Assembly: GCA_963556695.1 (NCBI GenBank)
Contig: CAUWAG010000018.1
Location: 3,286,001 to 3,350,000, forward strand
DNA from: Anthostomella pinea
Taxonomy: Eukaryota > Ascomycota > Sordariomycetes > Xylariales > Xylariaceae
Direction of reading: 5' to 3'
Length of the DNA: 64,000 nt
Below the pieces are notes generated by a model. The model worked only from the letters and a program-made list of their open reading frames with translations. It searched no databases and was not told where the DNA came from. The stretch's first letter is position 1; every line of letters starts with the position of its first letter. This document shows positions 55,450 to 64,000 of the stretch, one piece after another. The position numbers and the translations under genes are program-made.

Positions 55450-58019
55450 ATGGCAGACAACAAGGCCGCACTCGCTTCGGGCGCCGCCCCGGCCGGCGAA
55501 GCTGCTCGTCGACGCAATGTACCCACCACTTCAGGGGCCCTAACGCAACAGCCCGAGCTCGACGAGAAGAAGATCCACGCCAAGAAGAAGGTATGCGAAG
55601 AAAGCGAGCGAGTGCGCCTGAGGACAGCTCCAGCCAGGCTAACCTGTCTTCTTCTAGGGGTCTTCCCTTCTCGACACCCTCGACCAATGGGAGTTTCTCA
55701 TCGCACCCATAATCTTTACAGCTCTCGCCCTATTCACGCGGCTGTACAAGATTGGCCTGAGCCCAATCGTTACCTGGGATGTGAGTGATCAATTGGCCTA
55801 TATGTTTCCCACCTGTATGTAGAATGGCTGCTAACAAACGCGCAGGAGGCCCAGTTCGTCCGCCCTCGCCCTTCTCTACTTTCGTACGACACTGACGTGG
55901 TCACAACACAGTTTTGGCAAATTCGGATCGCATTACATCAAGCGTGAACTGTTCTTCGATGTGTCAGTACAACACTCATATTCCGTCGAAAACAAGCAGC
56001 TGACAGGGAGAAAGACATCCTCCACTCGGGAAGATCCTTGTTGGCCTTTCTGGAGTGCTAGCAGGATACAATGGATCGTTCGAATTCAAGTCCGGCGAGA
56101 CGTACCCCGAGGAACTCGACTACACCTTCATGCGAGCCTTCAACGCCTTCTGGGGAATACTCTGTGTGCCTTTGGCCTATTGGACGGCCAAGGAGTTGAA
56201 CCTGAAGCGTCCAGCTGTCTGGCTAGTCACCCTGATGGTTCTGTGCGAGAACTCGTACACAACCATCAGTCGTTTCATCCTCCTCGACTCCATGTTGCTG
56301 TTTGGTACCGTCGCTACTGTCTTTTGCTGGTCCAAATTCCACCGTCAACAGAGGGACAGCTTTGAACCGGAGTGGTTCTTCTGGCTGTTCATGACTGGAC
56401 TAAGCTTGGGTTTCGTCTGCAGCATCAAGCTCGTTGGTCTCTTCGTCACTGCTCTTGTTGGCATCTACACCATCGAAGACCTCTGGCACAAGTTTGGCAA
56501 CACCAAGATGCCTGCCGTCGAGCTCGCGGCTCACGTCAGTGCCCGTATTTTCGGTCTCATCGCCATTCCGTTCCTGGTCTACCTGCTCTCATTTGCGCTC
56601 CACTTCGCGATTCTGACCAGAAGTGGCCCTGGCGATGCCCAGATGAGCTCCCTTTTCCAAGCAAACCTCGAGGGCAGTGAGATCGGTCGAAACTCGCCCC
56701 TCGAGGTCGCCATCGGCTCCAAGGTGACTCTTAAGAACATGGGCTATGGCGGTGGTCTCCTCCACAGCCACGTTCAGAGTAGGTTTCTCTTGTCCGCGTT
56801 TTAGGACTGGACTAACTCGGTTGTAGCTTTCCCGGAGGGCTCAACCCAGCAGCAGGTCACTTGTTATCACCACAAGGATGCGAACAACGAATGGTGGTTC
56901 TACCCCAACCGTGGAGACGCCGACTACGACCCAGAAGCTGACCCTCGATTCATTGGCCATGGCGATACTATCCGCTTGATCCACTCCCAGACCGGGCGAA
57001 ACCTCCATACTCACGACATTTCGGCCCCCGTCACCAAGAGTCAGAAGGAAGTCTCCTGCTACGGTAACCTCACTGTTGGCGACGACAAAGACCACTGGCA
57101 AGTCGAAGTCGTCAAGGATGTTGCATCTCGAGACAGAAGCAAGATTCGAACCCTGACCACGGCTTTCCGTCTAAGAAACCCGGTGATGGGATGCTACCTG
57201 CGAGCAGCCAATGTCAACCTGCCCCAGTGGGGGTTCAAGCAGATCGAGGTGACCTGCGACAAGAGCAACAATCCCCGGGATGCTTTCACTCATTGGAACG
57301 TTGAAATGCACAACAACGAGAAGCGTAAGCTCCGATGAGAGATTTCTAGGTTCAAAGTCGCTAACAAGAGCACAGTTCCGCCTGCCGACCCGGGCAAGTA
57401 TAAGTCGCCGTTCTTCCATGACTTCATACACCTCAACGTTGCCATGATGACGTCCAACAATGCCCTCGTTCCCGATCCTGACAAGCAAGATGACCTAGCT
57501 TCTCAGTGGTGGCAATGGCCTATCCTCAACGTTGGTCTGCGCATGTGCGGTTGGGACGACAAGATTGTCAAGTACTTCTTGCTTGGCAACCCGTTCGTCT
57601 ACTGGGTCTCGACAGCTTCTCTCGGTGCTGTCGGATTAGTAACCTTCTGGTACATTCTCCGATGGCAGCGAGGCTTCAAGGACCTGTCACAAGACGACAT
57701 TGACCAGATCCACTACTCTGGTCTCTACCCAGTTCTGGGATGGTTCCTTCATTACCTCCCTTTTGTCATCATGGCCCGTGTCACCTATGTCCACCATTAT
57801 TACCCTGCCCTTTACTTTGCCATCCTGACTCTGGGTTTCCTCGTCGACTGGACCTTGAGAACCCAGAAGAAATCGATCGCATACCCGGCATACGGTGTTC
57901 TCTATAGCATCATCATCGGCCTCTATATTTTCTTCATCCCTATCTGTTGGGGCATGACGGGAAGCAACCAACAGTACAAGTACATGAAGTGGTCCGACAG
58001 CTGGCGCATTTCTGACTGA
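55450..58019 (+). CDS. pmt2: Protein O-mannosyltransferase, PMT2 subfamily
   Basis: Exons 55450-55590, 55658-55780, 55846-55853, 55912-55962, 56015-56778, 56827-57324 and 57376-58019 give 742 aa, the usual PMT2 size. PMTs are ER membrane GT39 enzymes that transfer mannose from dolichyl-phosphate-mannose to Ser/Thr of secretory proteins, usually as a PMT1-PMT2 heterodimer. Order: charged N-terminus; PMT domain (about 60-310) with the catalytic Asp88-Glu89 in WDEAHFGKFGSHYIKRELF, then DVHPPLGK; lumenal MIR repeats (about 330-520: GGGLLHSHVQ, GHGDTIRLIHSQTGRNLHTH, CYLRAANVNLPQWGF); and C-terminal helices with NPFVYW, GWFLHYLPF and RVTYVHHYYPAL. The 8-nt third exon encodes Glu89, Ala90 and two bases of His91, so the catalytic pair is split by an intron. 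All joints keep frame. Confidence 0.96.
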
Positions 58020-58681
58020 GAACTGTTCATGAACGTCTTGTGGGGTTTGAGTACTTCACAGTCCGGGAAATGTCTTGTACACTGGTGTCAAGCAGGGTAT
58101 GGTCAAGGCGGGTTGTCATGGGGCTATGAAGAAATCTCATCCTCCTCCAAGTTTTCGGATGTAACGATAAGGTACACTTTGCATGGACGGGCGGAGGGAG
58201 TTACGGTGGGAGGTGGATGGGCATCTAGGGACAACCAAAAGAGAGGAACCTACCGGTATACCGCTTTATAATAAACGTCATCATCTCCTTTCTGTGAAGC
58301 TATCGTGCCAGTCTGATTAGCTCGAGCATGTGACATTTAAAGGACGGGAAGAACCAGCTGTCACATGTCAATGCCACCAACGGTCATCCTTCCCAGCTAA
58401 CACACATGCACCTAGGTGACCTAGTCCTCAGTTGCTCGTCTGAAGGGCTGGGTGGGAAGCGGGATTCTGAAGCGACTGGAAAGGCTATGATTGTTGCCTC
58501 ATGCTAGTAGTTATAGTAGACATTACTTAGGGTATCATGTTGGCGGATGCTTGCGTGCGTGCGTGTAAGTTGTATATATGTACAAAACCGGTGGTTTGGG
58601 CTTGCTTCCGGTTCCCGCGGGCAAATGCAAAACCAAGCCCAGCCAAAACGCAGCCCGAGCATGCTTCCAAGGCCTGGTGGT
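58020..58681. other. Convergent intergenic region, PMT2 / Rab4-like
   Basis: Contains the 3' ends of both genes. No other feature supported. Confidence 0.4.
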
Positions 58682-59440
58682 TTAACAGCAACCTCCGAAG
58701 GACCCCTTGGCGGCGTCCCCGGCCAGCCTGACCTGCCTGGCGCCGCCGGGGCCGGGGCCCTTGACGCCGGACCGGCGGTCGTTGAGGTCGTACTTACCGG
58801 CGTTGATGTTGTCGAAGATGCGGCCGGCGACGCCCATGAAGGCGGCCTCGACGTTCTCGCCGCTCTTGGCGCTCGTCTCGACGTACTGCAGGACGCCGTT
58901 GCGGCGGGCCCACTCCTCGGCCTCGGCGGTGGTGACCTCGCGGCGGTTCTGCTCGCCGTCCTGGGTGCTGCACTGGTCCAGCTTGTTGCCGACCAGGATG
59001 ACGACGATGTCGGGCTCGGCGATGGCGCGCAGGTCGTTCAGCCAGTCCGTCACGTGCTGGAAGGTCGCCTTGCGCGTGATGTCGAAGACGAGGAGGGCGC
59101 CCGACGCGCCCCGGAAGTAGGACCGCGTCACTGACTTGTACGTCTCCTGGCCCGCCGTGTCCCAGAGGCTGAGCTTCATGTGTTTCTGCTGCTGCTGCTG
59201 CTGGGCGGCTTCTGATGTTGTTGTGTCTCTCGTCGTCGTTGTCGCTGTCGCTGTGGAGAGGGATTTCGAATGTGGTGGGCCGACGGGCACGATTCGGCTC
59301 CCAAACTCGACGCCGATGGTTACATCGTGCTGCGGACTGAACCGCCCCTCGCAGAGCCGGATCGTGAGCGAGGATTTACCGCATCCCGAGTCGCCTATGC
59401 AGACCAGCTTCGCAATGTAGTCCCAAGGAGGGGAGGACAT
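58682..59440 (-). CDS. Rab4-like small GTPase (Ypt4 type) with low-complexity insert
   Basis: Single exon of 252 aa from the ATG at 59440 (MSSPPWDYIAKLVCIGDSGC); the frame is open upstream but has no earlier ATG. G motifs: P-loop GDSGCGKS (16-23), switch I Thr41 in HDVTIGVEFG, WDTAGQE (93-99), GNKLD and ETSAKSG. It ends in GGCC, a double-Cys prenylation site. WDYIAKLVCIGDSGCGKSSL and YDLNDRRSGVKG match the fungal Rab4/Ypt4 group (early endosome recycling); Rab2 is the close alternative. Between switch I and the WDTAGQE strand lies a Thr/Ala/Gln-rich insert (about 54-86, ending in six Gln), much longer than in canonical Rabs. Codon use is strongly G/C-ending. Confidence 0.88.
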   Translation of the reverse strand: MSSPPWDYIAKLVCIGDSGCGKSSLTIRLCEGRFSPQHDVTIGVEFGSRIVPVGPPHSKSLSTATATTTTRDTTTSEAAQQQQQQKHMKLSLWDTAGQETYKSVTRSYFRGASGALLVFDITRKATFQHVTDWLNDLRAIAEPDIVVILVGNKLDQCSTQDGEQNRREVTTAEAEEWARRNGVLQYVETSAKSGENVEAAFMGVAGRIFDNINAGKYDLNDRRSGVKGPGPGGARQVRLAGDAAKGSFGGCC

Positions 59441-60764
59441 TGGGCCGGCGGATCGTGATGGATCGATAGCGTGGAAAGGGGTCGGCTGAGAGGGGGAAAA
59501 AGGCCGGTCACGGGAGGAGCTGTTGATAGATGTACTCGTGGTATCTTTCGGTGGGATGTTATAGCTGATAGCTGGCTGTATTGCTTGCGGTGGGCGGGCC
59601 GGTACGGTATAGAAGCTTCGGTGGGATGAGGTGATCCAGGGAAGGTCAGTCAAAGTGGTAGGTATGAATGACCCCGTGCCCCGTACAGAGTGCCGACAAA
59701 GACAGGCAGAGGATACCTAGAGATAGCCGATATGTAGAAAGAAACAGTACTGCGGATCAAGGAATCTATCGTGAACGTGGGATTCAGAAATGGGTGCTGT
59801 TTTAAAAAAAAGTCTCATTATGATGCCCGTTGATGTCTTGACGATGACAGACTGGACCCGGACCCCTAGCTCATAGGAGGTGTTCGCTCAGGGCTGTCAC
59901 CCGCCAAGCAGACTACGCCGGAGCGGGCCCTGGAGAGCTCTAGGGAGGGCCGGGAGGTACTACTGTCGATGGCGGGGCAGCTGCAGGGTGGTCGGTCGGT
60001 CATCATAATGTTATCAGCGGGAGCCGATAACGTTGGGTCTGATTCATGACCACCGGGCAGCTTCTGAGGGTAGCGGGTGATGACCTCACGTACTGGCTGA
60101 CTGGAGACTCGTGACTGACTTGTACGTACACGGGGAGGTTTTGACTACGGTATGGTCAGACGTATTGCACGCGACAATACATTCGAAAGTCTTCGTGTCC
60201 GCGTATGAGGACTGAGTGCAGCGGTTGTACCTGCTGCCACTGATATGGAAGTGATAAGGCGGGCGTTGGGGTAAGGTACCTAGGTACTGCTGGTACTACT
60301 GCAGGCAGGCGGTAAACATCCAAGTTGGGGGCACCCGGTAGGAGGTAGGTACTTAGTCCCGAGACCATGGAGGGGCGCCCCCATTCTTTCTTCCACTCCA
60401 GGCTGCTTCCGTATCGCCGCACTCGCATGTGAGCTCCAGCTGCTCTGCTGCTCTGCGTCAACCATCATCCATGGCCGTCGCCATCGTCAAACACCGCCTC
60501 CAACCAACTTCTTTCTTCTATTCTTTTCCCCAACCCGTATTACCACATCAGTAGTCTCATAACTGCCGGACATCGTTCGTCTTGTAGCCTGCTCCTCCTC
60601 TTCTGTTTGTGTCCAGCCTACCGGCGAACCCGCGTGCCGGGCAATCAACGCTGCCGATCCACGACTCTGCCGCTTTGACACGCCCCGACTCATCGTCTCT
60701 CTTGCCCGCTGGGGCCTTCCTCCTCCAGCAGCCATATAAACATGTTTTCTGAATGTAAGCCACC
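59441..60764. promoter_or_regulatory. Divergent intergenic region, Rab4-like / CTL gene
   Basis: Both genes are transcribed outward from about 1.3 kb, so it should hold both promoters. The last 200 bases before 60765 are C/T-rich leader. An upstream ATG at 60742 opens a 124-codon frame overlapping the CTL start in a different frame. No other motif is asserted. Confidence 0.4.
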
Positions 60765-63086
60765 ATGCAAGAGACTCTATATCCTTCCCCTATGTGGAGC
60801 CCTGTTCCGTTCAGTCAAGAGGCTGACGTTTGGTCCCAAGATGCGTCACGCTTCCTCGCCCAGTCGCAGTCCCGCCTATCCAACTTCGGACAGCCCGACG
60901 CCAATGAGCCCTCTAGTCGACAACCCCAAGAGGGGTCCTCGAGATATTCGCGACATCCTGCCCGATCCTCCTACCAGGCACGCCTTGGAAATCCGTATCA
61001 ACCCTCCAACTCGAGATTCGGCAGCTTCGCCTCGAGATACAATACCGCCCCAGATGCTCCGCTCTTCCACAGCGCACTCAACGAGTTCCGAGAGGACGAG
61101 GACGAGGACGATGTAAGAGAAGCTGCTGATCTCCGTGCTCTGCAACACTCCCGGCGGGTGTTCGTCTCTAGCCGCATGGAGGACAGCTCGGCTTCCGAGA
61201 ATGACACAAGCCGCGCCTCGCTGGAGCAGAGTGGGGAACGCGATAGCAGGACCTTCGAGGATCGGGGTCGCACCATGGGCATCAAAAGCAGTTGGAACGG
61301 CGAGTCGAATTTCAAGGATCGTCACTCAAAGCGCAAGACGAAGGAGGAGCCCGATGCAAGTCCCAGCCAGAACAACACGCGACAGAACTCTGAAAGTGAT
61401 GAGAGCGGCAAGATGGTTGATATTGGCCTCGACTCCATGGTCGTAGAGAACCAGGTCCCAGAGGATCTCTTGCAGGAAACGCCCACCGACTCGTCACCGC
61501 CCGCCTTCCAGCAGTTCAAGTCCACCAAGGCCACCAGGACAAATCCCAACCTGGAGCGCGACCAACGCCTGATGCGCCAGGCCATCGCTGAGGAAGACGA
61601 AGACGAGGAGGAGGGGCAGCCGCCGAACGAGATTCCCTCTGCTCCGCAACCTCGCATGTATGGCGAGATCTTCGTACACGATCAATTCTTCGCTTGGATC
61701 TACCTGATAGCCTTCGCGTCTCTGCTCGCCACTTTTGTGCTGGTCTGGCTGCATACGTCGGTGCCTGGCCGGAAGATTGGCGATACTATTTATACAACAC
61801 TTCATTCATCCTTCTCTCTGCTAGCGGTGGACACCCTCGTTGCGGTCATCGTTGCGCTGGTGTGGATGGCTGCCCTGAGGTCTTTCGTGCAACCGCTGGT
61901 CGTCCTTATTTTGCTTGGTGTTCCGGTCGTTCTTTTCTCCTTCTCATTATACCCCATGATTTCTAGCTTCCAGGGACCGGATCACGGGAGAGGCGCACAG
62001 GACATTATTATGAGGTATGCTGCCATCGTACCAGGAGTCTGTGCCATTATTTGGACATGGCTACTTTACAAGGGGCGTCACGAGATACACAGGGCTATCG
62101 ACATTCTGGACTTCGCCAGTCGTATCCTCGCGGCCAATCCAGCACTGGTGTTGCTAGGCTTTGGATCGTTAGCTTTCGTGGTGGGGTGGACCTGGGTATG
62201 GCTGTGGATGTTCACTAGAATCTTCCTCGGAGGTTACTTTTCGAAATCCCTTTCGGCCTTTGTCATCGGTACGGCAACATGGTGGCTGGCTATCTTCTTC
62301 TTCCTCATGTATGTCTGGACCCTCTCCGTTATGAGCGGAGTTGTTCGGGCTACAACGGGAGGCACCGTTTCGAACTGGTATTTCCACCGCAACCACCAGA
62401 CACCTGCCACATCGAACGCGATTGTCAAAGGGGCTCTGGGACACTCAACGACAACAGTGTTCGGCACTATCTGTGCCTCCACTCTTCTTTCGCTGGCTGT
62501 CCGGGTGCCGATACTGATCCTACCCCGACGCATCTCAAGCATATTCGAGTTCATAGGATGGCGACTCGCACCGAGACCGGTGTCTGTTCTCACGAACCCC
62601 CTAGCACTCACATATGCCTCGATCCATTCATTGCCTTTGATGGAGTCTGCATCCCAGCTAAGTAGGATTCAGTTCTTGTCGACGGGGCCCACCACAACTC
62701 TCACGCCGAGCGCATTCTCTCGGCGGAACCAGACAGCCTCCCTAATGCCCTACAGGATGGCCAAGATGTTGCTCCACGCAGCGCGGTTCGTCATGTCGAC
62801 AGCCCTAGGGTTCGCGGCTTGGGTCATGACGGCGCGGCAGCTACAGGTCCAGCTACCCGATGGACTTGGCATCAGGGGGAGTGCTTATGCTTACGTTGTA
62901 GGCATGGTGGCGAGTATGATCGGCTGGGGAGTGCTAGGGGCTATGGAAGGCATTCTATCTGGCATCCTCGATGGCGTTCTCATATGCTACGCCAGCGAAA
63001 GAAGGCTCGGCAGCGACCGTGCGACATACTGCATTGAAGCTGCGAAACTGTTCGAGGACAGGGGACATGAAAGGGATATGGTGTGA
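60765..63086 (+). CDS. Choline transporter-like (CTL/SLC44, DUF580) membrane protein
   Basis: Single exon, 773 aa. About 300 polar, Ser/Glu-rich, presumably disordered residues are followed by about ten membrane helices, beginning FFAWIYLIAFASLLATFVLV (from about 309). The CTL/DUF580 core is recognisable by VLVWLHTSVPG, the FLMYVWTLSVMSGVVRATTGGTVSNWYF block, GHSTTTVFGTICASTLL, and the C-terminal DGVLICYASERRLGS motif diagnostic of the family. Fission-yeast Ctl1 of this family acts with Atg9 in autophagy, and yeast Pns1 is a plasma-membrane relative; the true substrate or role here is unknown. The start sits in a good CACCATGC context, but an out-of-frame ATG 23 bases upstream could reduce initiation. 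Confidence 0.9.
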   Translation: MQETLYPSPMWSPVPFSQEADVWSQDASRFLAQSQSRLSNFGQPDANEPSSRQPQEGSSRYSRHPARSSYQARLGNPYQPSNSRFGSFASRYNTAPDAPLFHSALNEFREDEDEDDVREAADLRALQHSRRVFVSSRMEDSSASENDTSRASLEQSGERDSRTFEDRGRTMGIKSSWNGESNFKDRHSKRKTKEEPDASPSQNNTRQNSESDESGKMVDIGLDSMVVENQVPEDLLQETPTDSSPPAFQQFKSTKATRTNPNLERDQRLMRQAIAEEDEDEEEGQPPNEIPSAPQPRMYGEIFVHDQFFAWIYLIAFASLLATFVLVWLHTSVPGRKIGDTIYTTLHSSFSLLAVDTLVAVIVALVWMAALRSFVQPLVVLILLGVPVVLFSFSLYPMISSFQGPDHGRGAQDIIMRYAAIVPGVCAIIWTWLLYKGRHEIHRAIDILDFASRILAANPALVLLGFGSLAFVVGWTWVWLWMFTRIFLGGYFSKSLSAFVIGTATWWLAIFFFLMYVWTLSVMSGVVRATTGGTVSNWYFHRNHQTPATSNAIVKGALGHSTTTVFGTICASTLLSLAVRVPILILPRRISSIFEFIGWRLAPRPVSVLTNPLALTYASIHSLPLMESASQLSRIQFLSTGPTTTLTPSAFSRRNQTASLMPYRMAKMLLHAARFVMSTALGFAAWVMTARQLQVQLPDGLGIRGSAYAYVVGMVASMIGWGVLGAMEGILSGILDGVLICYASERRLGSDRATYCIEAAKLFEDRGHERDMV

Positions 63087-63492
63087 GGTGATTCGGGCTT
63101 GCATAAGGGTTTGATTTGGTTTGGCGACAACCACCAGAGGGGTGCGGGTGCATTGGAGTTCCCGAGATTGTACATGATAACATAGAACTGTTACATAATT
63201 CTTTCATCCGAATCGCGCGTCTCGATCACGGAAACTGCCCCGTGTAAGGAAATTGCGTGTGCTGCGCCTGTTGCGCAACATAGCACATGCAACCAAGGCT
63301 TTATTAGAGTTTGTGTCGTCTAAAAACGTGCTTCTGGTGGCTGGAAACCCGAGCAACCGAAGCCAAATTCGAATCTACCCACGGCCTGTTCTCAACAAAA
63401 GCTGCTGACGCTCGCTCTATTTTCCAACTGTGATTTATGGATGCCCTTGTCATAGCAGCTTCTTCCTTCAACGAAGTGACGACCGTAACACG
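63087..63492. other. Intergenic, CTL 3' end and upstream of the last gene
   Basis: Nothing beyond presumed untranslated and promoter sequence is seen. Confidence 0.4.
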
Positions 63493-64000
63493 ATGTCACA
63501 ACCGACTGAGGCCCGAGCAGCCGCCTCGGTGCACTCCGTGGCTGAAGACGGCCTGGAAGACGACGACGTCTGGTGCGCTGTCGGAGAGCGGACAGGTAGG
63601 CTTCGAGGACTCCTGATGCCTCGCGTGTGTATCGAACACTGACGTTGTTTGTGTTCAGACGAATTGGAAGAATGGCAGAATGTCCCTGAATCGGTCAAGG
63701 CTCATGATGATGCCCGTAAGGAAGAGACCTCCCTCTCTTTGTTTGAACACACCTGCTTTCCTACTCGGCAAGCAGTCTACCTAACACTACCTACACTACC
63801 GACTTATCCCACGAGCGTCTTGCCCACTCTCACTCTAACCGTTCAGCTACGTACCTGTGTATCAACCGTGGAGCTCGTCCGTGAACACAGCCAGCTAACA
63901 GTGCGCCTGCAGACAAGCCCCTTGACTACTACGACGACTTCGTCGACGTCCAGCCGGACCCGGCCTCGTGCGAATGGCTGCTCGTCGACCACACCCCGCC
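63493..64000 (+). CDS. Unrecognised acidic protein, 5' part only
   Basis: Cut by the window edge. Exons 63493-63595, 63659-63715 and 63913-64000 and beyond join in frame across introns of 63 and 197 bp (GTAGGC/TTCAG and GTAAGG/TGCAG). The translation begins MSQPTEARAAASVHSVAEDG, continues through WCAVGERTDELEEWQNVP and reaches KPLDYYDDFVDVQPDPASCE before the end. The consistent splice joints and acidic, non-random composition support a real gene. No domain can be named from this fragment. Confidence 0.6.

Noticed and set aside
55854..56014. Apparent frameshift in PMT2 around the catalytic region
   Set aside because: Two introns (55854-55911 and 55963-56014) with proper borders explain the frame changes and restore the conserved sequence.

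Overview
The window looks like chromosomal DNA from a filamentous ascomycete (Pezizomycotina, probably Sordariomycetes or a relative). Most multi-exon genes carry short introns of about 48-200 bp with GTANGT-like donors and CTAAC/CTGAC branch sites. The genes include markers typical of moulds: a UDP-galactopyranose mutase, a Chs7-type chaperone, a PMT2 mannosyltransferase and a Chk1/Mak2-type (group X) hybrid histidine kinase. The transposons look decayed by point mutation, as expected under RIP. No database search was run. Assignments rest on motifs read from the translations, and exon joints were placed by hand from splice signals and frame continuity.

Layout. 1-3.1 kb: a P/Q-rich coiled-coil protein behind a long pyrimidine-rich leader. 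3.1-6.7 kb: no convincing gene; microsatellites, including (TGT)23. 6.7-16.5 kb: a Tad1/I-like LINE on the minus strand, with a Tc1-like DD34E element (11971-13320) and a pogo/Fot1-like element (14066-16257) nested in its gag ORF. Both insertions have exact TA duplications and terminal inverted repeats. 16.5-18.2 kb: gene-poor. 18.2-25.9 kb: a four-exon, about 2491-aa hybrid histidine kinase. 27.5-34.5 kb: ugmA and a divergently transcribed nucleotide-sugar transporter (ugtA/glfB type), the cytosolic and Golgi steps of galactofuranose metabolism. 35.7-45 kb, compact housekeeping block: RPL27, an NCE101-like small protein, a TTC36-like TPR protein, 4-hydroxyphenylpyruvate dioxygenase, TFIIH subunit SSL1 and a Chs7-like protein. 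45.4-48.6 kb: long non-coding gap. 48.6-52.7 kb: an MFS sugar porter with a long N-terminal tail, and a protein kinase with a signal peptide. 53.3-54.1 kb: a 204-bp MITE split by a tRNA-headed SINE-like retroposon with a 14-bp target duplication. 55.4-63.1 kb: PMT2, a Rab4-like GTPase with a low-complexity insert, and a CTL/SLC44 protein. 63.5 kb to the end: the 5' part of an unrecognised gene.

Several genes serve the wall and secretory route: UgmA/UgtA (galactofuranose), PMT2 (O-mannosylation), Chs7-like (chitin synthase export) and Rab4 (endosomal recycling). They are dispersed rather than clustered, so this is context only. The most unusual items are the SINE-in-MITE nest, the secreted kinase, the 8-nt PMT2 exon carrying the catalytic Glu, and the two-transposon interruption of the LINE gag.
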